From AC-32 sp963716865 (GTDB taxonomy: Bacteria; Actinomycetota; Thermoleophilia; Gaiellales; Gaiellaceae), in the NCBI GenBank assembly GCA_963716865.1, contig CAVQUF010000005.1, forward strand, positions 62,001-126,000: 64,000 nucleotides of DNA, in the 5' to 3' direction. Below are positions 44,824-54,441 of the stretch, piece by piece. A program made the position numbers and the translations under genes. The notes beneath the pieces are model-generated. The model was not told the DNA's origin. It did no database searches and saw nothing but the letters and a program-made list of their open reading frames with translations. How positions within the stretch are numbered: position 1 is the first letter of the stretch; every line of letters starts with the position of its first letter.

Positions 44824-45843
44824 TTAAACGGCGGCTGTCTCCATCTCGGGCGCGTAGGAGCCGGTGCGGGCCGCGCCGTTGAACTTCGCCCGCCGGTAGA
44901 ACGCCTTCTGCGCATCTTCCGCGCTGGCCGGGTCGCCGCCCCAGGCCTTGAGCGCGGGTGCCTGCAGCGCGCGGCCGTACGAGAACGACAGCTCCCACGG
45001 ATGCGGGCCGCGTGCGTTCATCGCGTTCAGGTGCGCGGTCGCGTCCTCGTCCGTCTGGCCGCCCGAGAGGAACACGATCCCCGGGACGGCCGCGGGCACG
45101 TGCCGGTAGAGGCACTCGAGCGTCGCGTCTGCGACCTCGTCGAGGTCCGCGCGCGCCGAGGCCTCGTAGCCGCTCAGGACCATGTTCGGCTTGAGCAGGG
45201 TCCCGTAGAGGTCGACGCGCTGGTCGTGCAGTTCCGTGTAGACGGCGTTGAGCGCTCGGCCGCTCGCCTTCGCGCTCTCCTCGATGGTGTGCCCGCCGTC
45301 CATCAGCACCTCGGGCTCGACGATCGGCACGAGGCCGACCTCCTGCGAGAGCGCGGCGTACCGGGCCAGCGCGTGCGCGTTCGTCCAGGCGCAGTATTCG
45401 CTCGGACGCTCGCCGCCGATCGAGTACGTCGCGCGCCACTTCGCGAAGCGCGCGCCGAGCTCGGAGTACTCGGCCAGCCGCTCGCGCAGCCCGTCGAGGC
45501 CCTCGGTGATCGTCTCGTCGACGGCCAGCGCGAGGGGTTTCGTCCCCTTGTCGACCTTGATCCCCGGGATGATCCCGCGCTCCTCGAGGACCTGCGGGAA
45601 CGGCGTCCCGTCGGAGGAGCTCTGGCGGATCGTCTCGTCGAACAGGATCACGCCGCTGATGAACTCCTCGGCGCCCGGAGTCGTGAAGAGCAGCTCTCGG
45701 TAGGCGCGCCGGTTGTCCTCGGTCGACTCGACCCCGATCGAGTCGAAACGCTTCTTGATCGTGCCGTCGCTCTCGTCGGCGGCGAGGATTCCCTTGCCCT
45801 CGGCGACGAGCGCCTTCGCGGTCTCGTGGAGCTCCGCTCCCAT
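44824..45843 (-). CDS. fbaB: Class I fructose-bisphosphate aldolase
   Basis: A 339-residue Schiff-base aldolase of the eukaryote-like class I type: KGILAADESDGTIKKRF at the N-terminus, VPIVEPEVLMDGGH, and YGTLLKPNMVLSG with the catalytic Lys. It cleaves or forms fructose 1,6-bisphosphate, working opposite to glpX next door. Class I aldolases are uncommon in bacteria. ATG at 45843 follows AGGGGG; CATAAT (complement 45869-45874) may be its -10. Confidence 0.93.
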   Translation of the reverse strand: MGAELHETAKALVAEGKGILAADESDGTIKKRFDSIGVESTEDNRRAYRELLFTTPGAEEFISGVILFDETIRQSSSDGTPFPQVLEERGIIPGIKVDKGTKPLALAVDETITEGLDGLRERLAEYSELGARFAKWRATYSIGGERPSEYCAWTNAHALARYAALSQEVGLVPIVEPEVLMDGGHTIEESAKASGRALNAVYTELHDQRVDLYGTLLKPNMVLSGYEASARADLDEVADATLECLYRHVPAAVPGIVFLSGGQTDEDATAHLNAMNARGPHPWELSFSYGRALQAPALKAWGGDPASAEDAQKAFYRRAKFNGAARTGSYAPEMETAAV

Positions 45844-45975
45844 CGTTCCCCCTTCGTTCGCTCCCCGGATTATGGCCAAGGCGCCGCTTGTCGGTGCCGT
45901 CCTCAGGACGTATGAGGCTCGGCTCATGCGTCCGTCTGCGCCGCTGTCCGGGGCGCGGGGATCCGGCTAACCGCT

Positions 45976-46497
45976 CTAACGATCGTCCTCCTCGGCGGCT
46001 CCCTCGACGCCCTGGAGCAGGAGCTGGACCCGGCGCAGCTCCTCGGCCGTCGCGGGCCTGATCGAGCCCGCGCTCACCCACCAGGCCGGGTGGATCTCGT
46101 TCCAGCCGTGCTGGGTGTCCTCGACCCAGGGCCCGACGACCTCGACGCGGTCGCCTTCGGCCGGCACGGCCACGCGTGAGCGGTCCTGCGGGATGATCTC
46201 GACCACGAGGTCGCCGCCGACGCGCTCGTTCCCGTCCGAGAGCAGGCGCTCGTAGCCCGGGTCGGGCCGGAGGTCGACGTGGACGTCCCCGTCATAGGCC
46301 TCGAACTTCACCTTGCTGACGGTCCCGATCGCGATCCGGCAGCGGCTCTTGACGATCAGCCGCTGCGAGTGGTAGACGCCTGCGAGCGGCCCGCCGCCGC
46401 GGCAATAGGGCGAGGGGAGGACGACCTGCCGGCGCAGGCTGCAGGCGGCGGTGCAGCAGAGGAGGAAGAGGCCGATCACAACCGCGGGCCGACGCAT
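45976..46497 (-). CDS. Lipoprotein of unknown function
   Basis: A 173-residue protein with lipobox LLCCTAACSL (Cys about residue 20). The mature part is an OB-like beta-barrel (VSKVKFEAYDGDVHVDLRPD ... GDLVVEIIP ... GDRVEVVGPWVEDTQHGWNEIHPAWWV). The last segment is the pattern of small DUF-type exported OB proteins that follow a nuclease-like fold, but no function is assigned. Confidence 0.6.
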   Translation of the reverse strand: MRRPAVVIGLFLLCCTAACSLRRQVVLPSPYCRGGGPLAGVYHSQRLIVKSRCRIAIGTVSKVKFEAYDGDVHVDLRPDPGYERLLSDGNERVGGDLVVEIIPQDRSRVAVPAEGDRVEVVGPWVEDTQHGWNEIHPAWWVSAGSIRPATAEELRRVQLLLQGVEGAAEEDDR

Positions 46498-46567
46498 GCT
46501 CCGAGCGTGCCTGGGCGTCCGCGAGCGCGAAAGTCGCTCTTTCGGACTGGGCTAGTATCCCTCCAGC

Positions 46568-46640
46568 GCGGACGTAGCTCAGTTGGTAGAGCATCAGCTT
46601 CCCAAGCTGAGGGTCGCGGGTTCGATCCCCGTCGTCCGCT
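46568..46640 (+). tRNA. tRNA-Gly (anticodon CCC)
   Basis: Acceptor arms GCGGACG and CGTCCGC pair perfectly; the D arm GCTCAGTTGGTAGAGC, anticodon loop TTCCCAA (CCC at 46601-46603) and T arm GCGGGTTCGATCCCCGT are canonical. TAGTAT at 46553-46558 is its likely -10. CCA not encoded. Confidence 0.95.
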
Positions 46641-46657
46641 TAGGCGAAGCGACGTCC

Positions 46658-46674
46658 GGCCCGCTTCGCGGGCC
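46658..46674 (+). terminator. Hairpin downstream of tRNA-Gly
   Basis: GGCCCGC-TTC-GCGGGCC, flanked by CGAAGC and GACTTCGC arms that extend the pairing. Probably the tRNA terminator; it resembles the hairpin repeat family. In the rest of 46641-46982 I see only a possible promoter (TTGACA 46848-46853, GATCCT 46871-46876). Confidence 0.5.
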
Positions 46675-46982
46675 ATGACGACTTCGCTCCGATCGACCTT
46701 GGATCCGAGCCTTGTGAGCTGCGGCGAGCAAAGCCCGCCGCAGCGGCGAAAGCCACTGGCGGGTGAACCAGCTCGGGCTACTGATCTAGATCAGCGTGGA
46801 CGCCGCCTGCTGCCACTCGGATACTCATCCCAACCTGCCTTTCCTCGTTGACAAGATAGGCCGAGGGGGTGATCCTCACGGCGAAGTCAGCGAAAGGCGT
46901 CCGTGTTCGACGGTGGCCAGATCCTGACTGCGGCGCAGCGCCGGCTTGAATCGGTCGGTGTGGGGCGGTCCGGAGCACGCGG

Positions 46983-47910
46983 ATGAGCGGCTCGGGGGAC
47001 TGGCCCGGCGACGAGACCGCCGAGACGCGGGTGATGGCGCTGCCGGCGCAGGAGCGCGAGATCCTGGCCGCGCTGGCCGTCGTCGGGCACGCGTCGCTCT
47101 CCCGCGACGAGCTCGCCGAGCTTCTCCGGGTCGACGACGTGGCGCCGCTCGTCGCCGACCTCGAGGCGCGTGGCCTGGTCAGGAGCGACGAGCGGCGGTG
47201 CTCGGCCGTCGGGCGGATTGGCGAGGAGATCCGTCGGACAAACGAAGCGCTCTCGACCGGCGACCGCCTGATGGGCTACCTGTCGACGCTGGCCCAGGGC
47301 GGCCGCCTGACGCCCGGGAGGCTGGGGGAGGACTCCGCGGCGATTCTCGGCCTTTCCGAGTGGGCGGCGGAGATGCAGCGGTCGACACAGCTACTCGAGA
47401 TGGTCAAGACCGTCGAAGCCTCCTACGAGATCGCGCACCGGGCCGAGGAGTGGCGCGAGCTCCTCCTCCGCGGGCGCGGCGCCGCGCACGCGCTCGGCGA
47501 CCGGCAATCGGAGATCTGGATGCTGCAGCGCCTCGCGACCGCCGCGGCGATGGCAGGTGACTCGGCCGGCGCGCAGCAGTATCTTCGGGAGGCCGATGAG
47601 CTGCAGCGGACCTCCCAACACACACAGCAGGCGACGATGACCGAGCAGACTCACGGCCGGCGGTGGCGACGATGGAAACACCTGGAAGATCGTGCTGGTG
47701 ATTCTCGGGACCGTCCTGGTCGCGCTGATCGGCGTCGGCGTCGGCTACGCGATCGGGAACGGCAACGGGGGAAGCTCCGGCACGACGACGATTACGAGAA
47801 CCCTCGAGAAAACAGGGACCCAGACGCAGACCGTTCCGACGACGGTGTTCAACACCACCACGGTGACGACGACCGTAACGACGGGCGGCACGACCGGGGT
47901 CATCCCGTGA
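46983..47910 (+). CDS. Helical regulator-like protein with membrane stalk, one frame break
   Basis: An N-terminal winged-helix-like part (LPAQEREILAALAVVGHASLSRDELAELLRVDDVAPLVADLEARGLVRSDE) is followed by helical TPR-like repeats (EIAHRAEEWRELLLRGRGAAHALGDRQSEIW ... AGDSAGAQQYLREADELQR). At about 47658 one extra base must be dropped to continue GGDDGNTWKIVLVILGTVLVALIGVGVGYA, a membrane helix, and a Thr/Val stalk (TTVFNTTTVTTTVTTGG). Unbroken length would be about 308 residues. If the break is real, two separate products arise. The first half is like the end of large ATPase regulators. Confidence 0.5.
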
Positions 47911-47931
47911 CGGGCGGTCCGTAGTCGAGCC

Positions 47932-48891
47932 ATGCCGCCGTTTCCCAAGCCCAGGTTCGACTACACCTACGACGTCGCCGCCGAGCGCGGCGCGCTCAGG
48001 CGCTTTCGCGACACCAAGCCCGGCCGCGCGATTCCCGCGAAGGCCAAAGACAGGCTGCTCCTCGGCACCTGGAACATCGCCAACCTCGGCGTCCAGGATC
48101 GGCTCGACGACGACTACGGGCTGATGGCGGAGATCATCGGCTGGTTCGACCTGGTCGCCGTCCAGGAGGTGAACGACAACCTGCGTGGGATCGAGGCGAT
48201 CCACGACCACCTCCCGAGCAGGTACCAGCTGCTCTTCTCGGACGCGTCCGGGAACCAGGAGCGGCAGGCGTTCCTGTTCGACGGCACGAAGGTCGCGCGC
48301 CTCCGGGAGATCGGGCGGCTCTCGATCCCTCCCAGCAGCACGAAGCAGATCAAGGTGCCGGGAACGAGCACGGCCTTTCCGGGCTTCGACCGCGGCCCGT
48401 ATCTCGGCAGCTTCGAGAGCGGCGCGTTCCGATTCCTGCTCGCCAACGTCCACCTGTTCTTCGGCTCGCCGAAGAAGGCCGACATGCAACGGCGCATACT
48501 CGAGACCTACGCCGTCGCCTGGTGGGCGAACAGGCGCCGCACCGACCCGAACACCTACGTCCCGGACACGATCCCCCTCGGCGACTTCAACCTGCCGAAG
48601 GCCGTGAAGGGCGACCCGATCTTCGACGCGCTCACTCGGCGGGGGCTCGAGATCCCGGCGCACACCTCGCAGATCGGCTCGGCGATCGCCTCCGACAGCC
48701 ACTACGACCAGATCGCGTTCTTCCCGGGAGACACGAAGGACCGCTTCACCGGGCAGATGAACGTCTTCGACTTCGACAACGCTCTCTTCGCCGATCTCTA
48801 CAAGGACCGGGGGCTCAAGCCGTATCTCGCCTACGCCCGGTACCACATCTCCGACCACCGGCCGCTGTGGGCGGAGTTCAGTACCGGCTAG
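47932..48891 (+). CDS. Endonuclease/exonuclease/phosphatase-fold protein
   Basis: A 319-residue DNase I-like fold: LLLGTWNIANLG, DLVAVQEVND with the metal Glu, FLLANVHLFFG, IPLGDFNLPK (GDFN) and final YHISDHRPLWAEF (SDH). All catalytic positions are present. No signal peptide, so nucleic acid or phosphodiester substrate inside the cell is likely but unproven. Confidence 0.85.
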   Translation: MPPFPKPRFDYTYDVAAERGALRRFRDTKPGRAIPAKAKDRLLLGTWNIANLGVQDRLDDDYGLMAEIIGWFDLVAVQEVNDNLRGIEAIHDHLPSRYQLLFSDASGNQERQAFLFDGTKVARLREIGRLSIPPSSTKQIKVPGTSTAFPGFDRGPYLGSFESGAFRFLLANVHLFFGSPKKADMQRRILETYAVAWWANRRRTDPNTYVPDTIPLGDFNLPKAVKGDPIFDALTRRGLEIPAHTSQIGSAIASDSHYDQIAFFPGDTKDRFTGQMNVFDFDNALFADLYKDRGLKPYLAYARYHISDHRPLWAEFSTG

Positions 48892-48932
48892 GCGGTACGC
48901 GGCTGTCCGGTAGCATCGCGGCCGGTTCCGGG

Positions 48933-50135
48933 GTGGCTCCTTTTTCGCATGAATCCGAGGGCTTGCTCGCCGTCGGCGTGTCCCACCGGCATGCGCCGCT
49001 CGAGGTGCGCGAGCAGCTCTACCTCGCGGACGGCCGCGAGGTAGAGCTCGCGAAGGAGCTCGGCGGCGTCGTGCTCTCGACGTGTAACCGCACCGAGGTC
49101 TACCTGCTCGGAGGCGATCCGGCGGCCGCGCGCTCGGCGCTCGAGCGTCGCTCGGGACTCGACCTCGACGGCGTCCTCGCGGTCTGGGAGGGCGACGAGG
49201 CGGTCGAGCACCTCTTCCGTGTGGCAGGCGGGCTCGACTCGCTCGTCCCCGGCGAGGGGGAGATCCTCGGACAGGTGCGCCTGGCCTACGAGGCCGCGCT
49301 CGCCGCCGGTGCCACCGACGCCGTTCTGAACCGGCTCTTCGAGGACGCCCTCCACGCGGGCAAGCGGGTCCGCACCGAAGCGAGGCTCGCGGAGATGCCG
49401 GAGTCGGTCGCCACCTCGGCGGTCGAGCTGGCCGCGAAGGCGCTCGGTGGGCTCGCCGGCAAGCAGGTGCTGCTGTTCGGCGCAGGGAAGATGAGCGAGC
49501 TCTCGGCGCGGAGCCTGCAGGCCCGCGGCGCCGAGGTGGTCGTCGCCAGTCGCACCCTCGAGAGCGCGCGCGAGCTGGCCGACCGGGTCGGCGGCCGGGC
49601 CGCGCCCTTCGACGCGGTCGCGGTCGAGCTGATCGACGCCGACCTCGTCATCTCGGCGACCCGTTGCCCCTATCCGATCCTGCACGCCGAGGCCGTGCAG
49701 CCGCGCACGAAGCCGCTCGTGCTGATCGACATCGCCGTCCCGCGCGACCTCGACCCCGAGATCGGGAAGCTCGACGGGTGCACGCTCCACGACATCGACG
49801 AGCTCGGGGAGGGGCTGGTCGGGCGGGAGGAGGACGTGCGCGAGGCCGAGCAGATCGTCGCGGAGGAGGCGCAGCGCTTCGGCGAGTGGCGGCGGGAGCG
49901 CGGCGCCGCGCCAGCGATCGCGGCGCTCAGGCGCCGTGCGGCCGAGATCCGCGCCGAGGAGCTCGCCCGTGCGGAACCTCGGCTCGCCGAGCTTTCGCCG
50001 CGCGAGCGCAAGACCGTCGAGACGCTGACGGCCCAGATCGTTAACAAGCTCCTGCACGCCCCGACGGTGCGCGCCAAGGAGGCCGGCTCGGAGCCGCTGC
50101 GCGAGCTCTTCGCCCTGCGCGAGGACGACGAGTGA
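48933..50135 (+). CDS. hemA: Glutamyl-tRNA reductase
   Basis: About 400 residues. GVSHRHAPLEVREQL and VVLSTCNRTEVYLL with the catalytic Cys, RVAGGLDSLVPGEGEILGQVR, the NADPH domain LLFGAGKMSELSARSLQARGAEVVVASRT, and a helical dimerisation tail. First step of tetrapyrrole synthesis: glutamyl-tRNA to glutamate-1-semialdehyde. GTG 48933 or TTG 48963 could be the start; the family usually begins close to LLAVGVSH, favouring the second. TAGCAT at 48911-48916 is a possible -10. Overlaps hemL by GTGA. Confidence 0.93.
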   Translation: MAPFSHESEGLLAVGVSHRHAPLEVREQLYLADGREVELAKELGGVVLSTCNRTEVYLLGGDPAAARSALERRSGLDLDGVLAVWEGDEAVEHLFRVAGGLDSLVPGEGEILGQVRLAYEAALAAGATDAVLNRLFEDALHAGKRVRTEARLAEMPESVATSAVELAAKALGGLAGKQVLLFGAGKMSELSARSLQARGAEVVVASRTLESARELADRVGGRAAPFDAVAVELIDADLVISATRCPYPILHAEAVQPRTKPLVLIDIAVPRDLDPEIGKLDGCTLHDIDELGEGLVGREEDVREAEQIVAEEAQRFGEWRRERGAAPAIAALRRRAAEIRAEELARAEPRLAELSPRERKTVETLTAQIVNKLLHAPTVRAKEAGSEPLRELFALREDDE

Positions 50136-51316
50136 CGCAAGCCACGCGCGCGGCGGAGCTGTACGCCCGCGCGCTCGAGGTGATTCCCGGCGGGGTCAAC
50201 TCGCCGGTCAGGGCGATGAAGGCCGTCGGGCTCGACGAGCCGCTGTTCGCGCGGCGTGGGGAGGGGGCGTACCTCGAGGACGTCGAGGGCCGGCGCTACG
50301 TGGATTGGGTGCTCTCGTGGGGCCCGCTGATCTTCGGCCACGCGGATCCCGAGACGGTCGAGGCCGTGATCGCGGCCGCGCGGGAGGGTACGACCTTCGG
50401 CACGGCTACCGAGCGCGAGGTCGAGCTGGCCGAGGAGATCGTCGAGGCCGTGCCGTCGGTCGAGATGGTGCGTCTCGTCTCGTCGGGGACCGAGGCGGCG
50501 ATGACGGCGCTGCGGCTCGCACGCGCGGCGACCGGGCGCGAGCCGTTCGTGCGCTTCGCCGGCTGCTACCACGGTCACGCCGACCCGTTCCTCTCCGAGG
50601 CGGGCTCGGGTGTGAGGACGCTCGGGATCCAGGCCTCCACGGAGGGCCGCGTCGTTCCGTACAACGATCTCGAGGCGGTCGAACGCGTGATCGAGGGCGC
50701 CGCCTGCGTCTTCGTGGAGCCGGTCGCCGGGAACATGGGCGTCGTCCCGCCGGCCGACGGTTTCCTCGAAGGCCTGCGCCGGCTCTGCGACGAGAGCGGC
50801 GCGCTGCTCGTCTTCGACGAGGTGATCACGGGTTTCCGCGTCGCCCGCGGCGGCGCCCAGGAGCGCTTCGGCGTGCTGCCCGACCTGACCGTGCTCGGGA
50901 AGATCGTCGGCGGCGGGCTTCCGCTGGCGGCCTTCGGCGGGCGGGCCGAGCTGATGGAGCGCCTCGCCCCGGTCGGCGACGTCTACCAGGCGGGAACGCT
51001 CTCGGGAAACCCGCTGGCCACCGCGGCCGGGCTCTCCGTGCTGCGGCGCCTGACGCCGGAGGTTTACGGGGAGCTCGAGCGGAAGGGCGAGCGCCTCGAC
51101 GCGGGCCTGAGCCCGTTCGGCCGCTTCGAGCGCGTCGGCGCGATGGCGACGCTGTTCGTGGACGACTACGGCGCGCTCTTTCGCCGGCTGCTGGAGCGCG
51201 GGAACTATCTCGCGCCCTCGCAGAACGAGGCGATGTTCCTCTCGACGGCTCACGGCGACGAAGAGATCGACGGGCTGATCGAGGCGGTCACGAGGACGAT
51301 GGAAGACCTCTCCTAA
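50132..51316 (+). CDS. hemL: Glutamate-1-semialdehyde 2,1-aminomutase
   Basis: A 394-residue PLP enzyme: IPGGVNSPVRAMKAVG at the N-terminus, VSSGTEAAMTALRLARA, FAGCYHGHADPFL, LVFDEVITGFRVA, LGKIVGGGLPLAAFGG with the PLP Lys, and YQAGTLSGNPLATAAG. It makes 5-aminolevulinate from the HemA product. Slightly short for the family (~425). Translationally coupled to hemA. Confidence 0.94.
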   Translation: MTQATRAAELYARALEVIPGGVNSPVRAMKAVGLDEPLFARRGEGAYLEDVEGRRYVDWVLSWGPLIFGHADPETVEAVIAAAREGTTFGTATEREVELAEEIVEAVPSVEMVRLVSSGTEAAMTALRLARAATGREPFVRFAGCYHGHADPFLSEAGSGVRTLGIQASTEGRVVPYNDLEAVERVIEGAACVFVEPVAGNMGVVPPADGFLEGLRRLCDESGALLVFDEVITGFRVARGGAQERFGVLPDLTVLGKIVGGGLPLAAFGGRAELMERLAPVGDVYQAGTLSGNPLATAAGLSVLRRLTPEVYGELERKGERLDAGLSPFGRFERVGAMATLFVDDYGALFRRLLERGNYLAPSQNEAMFLSTAHGDEEIDGLIEAVTRTMEDLS

Positions 51317-51427
51317 GACCCCCCGTTTGCCCGGGGGAGAAACGCGCGCCGGAGTGGTAGTTTCGGTCTTCCGTCACACCGGCGGACGAAGGGGAGGGCC
51401 GCCGCCCTGAGGTCAGTCAGTGCCCGG

Positions 51428-52060
51428 TTGAAGTCCCGCCTGCGGCGGGCACCGAGTTTGAGAAGCATCGCGTCGCTCCTGGTCGCGTCAGTCCTGGGGT
51501 TCGGGGTGGCGTACGCGCTCGCGGGCCCTCAGACCGCGGTCGCCGGAACCCCGAAGCCCGACCCGCCTCCGGAGGCCCGGAAAGCACCGCCGCCATCGCC
51601 CGCGCCTCCTCCGCCCCCGGCGCAGACCCATGCGCCGGCTCCTCCTCCGCCGGCCTCGCATCGGACCGCACGGGTCGAGAGGAGCGCGCCGAAGCGTCGG
51701 CGCCATCCCCGCGAGGTGCAAACACGTGTCCGCAGCGTGTCGGAGGCCCGGAGCCAGAGCCCTGGATCAGGGGTCGGCCCCCGCGCCGCTGTCGCGCAGG
51801 CAAGACGCCCTGAGCTGACCGCCGCCCCGGCCGGCGCAGCGGACGGTGTTCGCCTCCCGGGAGCGTTCCGGCTCCTCCTGGCGCTCACCTTCGGCCTCGC
51901 GCTCCTCGTCTTCGTCCTCGCGGTCGTGCCGCGCCGCGTGCTGCCGGCCTCGGCGCTCGAGGCCGTCGACGGCCGCAGGGAGCTACTTGCCGTGACCGGG
52001 CTGTTCGTCGTCTGCCTCGGCCTCGTAACAGGCCTCATCGCCGTCCTTGCCGCCTCGTGA
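51428..52060 (+). CDS. Proline-rich two-helix membrane protein
   Basis: A 210-residue protein: an N-terminal signal or anchor (IASLLVASVLGFGVAYALAG), a Pro/Ala-rich linker with an uninterrupted proline run (residues ~45-80), and two C-terminal membrane helices (FRLLLALTFGLALLVFVLAVV; LLAVTGLFVVCLGLVTGLIAV). TTG at 51428. Its stop overlaps the next start (GTGA), so both are probably one surface-protein operon. Confidence 0.55.
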   Translation: MKSRLRRAPSLRSIASLLVASVLGFGVAYALAGPQTAVAGTPKPDPPPEARKAPPPSPAPPPPPAQTHAPAPPPPASHRTARVERSAPKRRRHPREVQTRVRSVSEARSQSPGSGVGPRAAVAQARRPELTAAPAGAADGVRLPGAFRLLLALTFGLALLVFVLAVVPRRVLPASALEAVDGRRELLAVTGLFVVCLGLVTGLIAVLAAS

Positions 52061-54441
52061 AGAGCGCGCCTTCACAGACCCGGCCCGCCCGCCGATTCCT
52101 CCTCAGCCTGATCGTCGCTCTCTCCGTGACGCTCCTGCTAATCGCCGCGGCTGCGTCGGCTCCGGGCGACGGGTACGGCGCGACGATCGCGCCGACCGCC
52201 GCGAAGCCGAGCACGAGCCGCAGCTTCACGATCAAGATCGCCAACCAGAAGACGTCGAGCAGCGCCGCAAACAACGCTCACGTGACGGCTCCCGCCGGGT
52301 TCGTCCTCGACGCGGCCACCCTGACCGCCGCCACCTCGAAGGCCGGGAGCTGCTCGGCTGCTTCCTGGACCGTGACGACTACGGCTGCCACCTCGACGAT
52401 CGATGCCGTCGCGCCGCCGGCGGCCGCGAGCGAGCTGTGCCCTGGCGGGAACCTGAAGCTCACGTTCAAGGCGACGACGCCCGCAGCAGAAGGGAAGTAC
52501 ACGTGGAAGACGGCGCTCTTCCGCGACACGACCGCGTTCTCGCTTCAGGGCGAGGACCCCAGCGTGACGGTCGACGGCACGAAGCCGCCGGCGCCATCGA
52601 TCTCCACAAAGCCGCCCAACCCCTCAAACACCTCGGGTGCGACGTTTGCCTTCTCCGACGGGGACGCCTCCGCGACGCTCCAGTGCCGGCTCGATAGCGC
52701 TGCCTTCGCGGCGTGCACGAGCCCGAAGTCGTACACGGGTCTCGCGGAAGGGCTCCACACGTTCGTCGTGAGAGCCGTCGATCCAGCGGGAAACCAGAGC
52801 GCGAAGGTCTCCTATCCCTGGACGATCGACCTGACGCCGCCCCCGCCTCCGACGCTCAGCTCGAAGCCGCCGAGCGTGACCGCGTCGACCAGCGCGAGCT
52901 TTTCGTTCACCGACGGCGACTCGACGGTCGGCTATTTCTGCAGGCTCGACGGCGCCGCCTTCGCGGCGTGCACGAGCCCGAAGTCGTACCCGGGCCCGCT
53001 CGCGGCCGGTTCGCATCAGTTTCAGGTCAAGTCGCGGGATCCCGCTGGCAACGAGAGCACGGTGGCGACCTACGGCTGGGCGATCGACCTGACGAATCCC
53101 GTCGTGACGATCGATCCGACGACGGAGCCGCCGGATCCGACCAACAAGACGAGCGCCGGTTTCGCCTTCACGTCCAACAAGCCGGGCAGCACGTTCGCGT
53201 GCCGGCTCGACGGGGCTGACTTCTCCACGTGCGTGAGCCGGGTGACCTACTCCGGGCTCGCCGACGGGGCCCACAGCTTCGCCGTCAAGGCGACGGATGG
53301 AGTGGGCAACACGGGACCCGCCACGGTTTGGAACTGGACCGTCGACACGATCGCTCCCTCGGCGCCTTCGATCACCGCTGCGCCGCGAGACCCGACGAAC
53401 GTCCGCACCGCGAGCCTCTCGTTCTCCGGCGGCGAGCCCGGGCTCAGATTCGCGTGCGGGCTCGACGGCGGAGCACCCGCAGCGTGTTCGAGCCCGGTGA
53501 GCTACCCGGCCCTCGCGGACGGCACGCATGTCTTCGTCGTTCGGCCGACGGACGCCGCCGGGAACACCGGGCCGTCCGCGAACCGCACCTGGGTCGTCGA
53601 CACGGTCCCTCCGAAGACGTCGATCGTCGGCAGGCCCCGAACGTCGAGCAGGAGCGCGTCGGCCACGTTCAGGTTCACCAGCAGCGAAGCGCGGTCGACC
53701 TTCGCGTGCAGTCTCGACGGCACTGCCTTCGGCCCGTGCTCATCTCCCCGAAGCTACGGGAAGATGAGTGACGGAGCCCATACGTTCCGGGTGCGGGCGA
53801 CCGACCCGGCCGGCAACACCGATCCCACGCCGCCCTCGTTCTCGTGGCGTGTCGCCACGGCTGACACGACACCGCCGTCGTCCGTACGCCGGCTGAAGCG
53901 GACCGTCAGCTACCGCTTCCTGAAGCTCGGATGGTCGCTGGCGAAGAGCTCGGACTTCGACCACGTCCAGATCCTCAGGTCGCGCCACCGGACGGGCGGA
54001 GCACAGACCGTCGTCTATGCGGGCCGCGGCCGCAGCTACGCAGACATGCGCTTCGAGAACGGCACCTACTACCGCTACACCGTCCGTGACTTCGACCGGG
54101 CCGGCAACGCGTCGCGCCCCGTCCGGGTCGCCGTGTCACCGGGCGCCCTCCTCCAGCGTCCGCGAGACGGCGGGAGCGTGAAGGCGCCCCCGCTCCTCCG
54201 CTGGGCGGGAGTCCCTCGGGCGACGTACTACAACGTCCAGGTCTATCTCGGGACGCGCAAGCTCCTCAGTGCGTGGCCGAATCGCGCCAGGCTGAAGATG
54301 CGGGGGCGCTGGACCTACGAGGACGCGGGCTTCCGACTGGAGAAGGGGACGTACCGGTGGTACGTGTGGCCCGGGTTCGGCGCCCGCTCGAAGGGCGCGT
54401 ACGGCCAGCTGCTCGGGACGTCCACGTTCGTCGTTCGTTAG
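52057..54441 (+). CDS. Secreted protein with five Ig-like repeats
   Basis: A 794-residue exported protein (signal FLLSLIVALSVTLLLIAAAASA). After a ~140-residue beta-rich domain come five repeats of about 83 residues, beginning near residues 185, 267, 349, 433 and 517. Each has F.C.LD ... C.SP..Y ... L..G.H.F.V...D.AGN, with two cysteines set to pair. The end (about 610-794) is fibronectin III-like plus a final beta domain (LLRWAGVPRATYYNVQVYLG). Likely a cell-wall adhesin or stalk. Confidence 0.75.
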   Translation: MKSAPSQTRPARRFLLSLIVALSVTLLLIAAAASAPGDGYGATIAPTAAKPSTSRSFTIKIANQKTSSSAANNAHVTAPAGFVLDAATLTAATSKAGSCSAASWTVTTTAATSTIDAVAPPAAASELCPGGNLKLTFKATTPAAEGKYTWKTALFRDTTAFSLQGEDPSVTVDGTKPPAPSISTKPPNPSNTSGATFAFSDGDASATLQCRLDSAAFAACTSPKSYTGLAEGLHTFVVRAVDPAGNQSAKVSYPWTIDLTPPPPPTLSSKPPSVTASTSASFSFTDGDSTVGYFCRLDGAAFAACTSPKSYPGPLAAGSHQFQVKSRDPAGNESTVATYGWAIDLTNPVVTIDPTTEPPDPTNKTSAGFAFTSNKPGSTFACRLDGADFSTCVSRVTYSGLADGAHSFAVKATDGVGNTGPATVWNWTVDTIAPSAPSITAAPRDPTNVRTASLSFSGGEPGLRFACGLDGGAPAACSSPVSYPALADGTHVFVVRPTDAAGNTGPSANRTWVVDTVPPKTSIVGRPRTSSRSASATFRFTSSEARSTFACSLDGTAFGPCSSPRSYGKMSDGAHTFRVRATDPAGNTDPTPPSFSWRVATADTTPPSSVRRLKRTVSYRFLKLGWSLAKSSDFDHVQILRSRHRTGGAQTVVYAGRGRSYADMRFENGTYYRYTVRDFDRAGNASRPVRVAVSPGALLQRPRDGGSVKAPPLLRWAGVPRATYYNVQVYLGTRKLLSAWPNRARLKMRGRWTYEDAGFRLEKGTYRWYVWPGFGARSKGAYGQLLGTSTFVVR

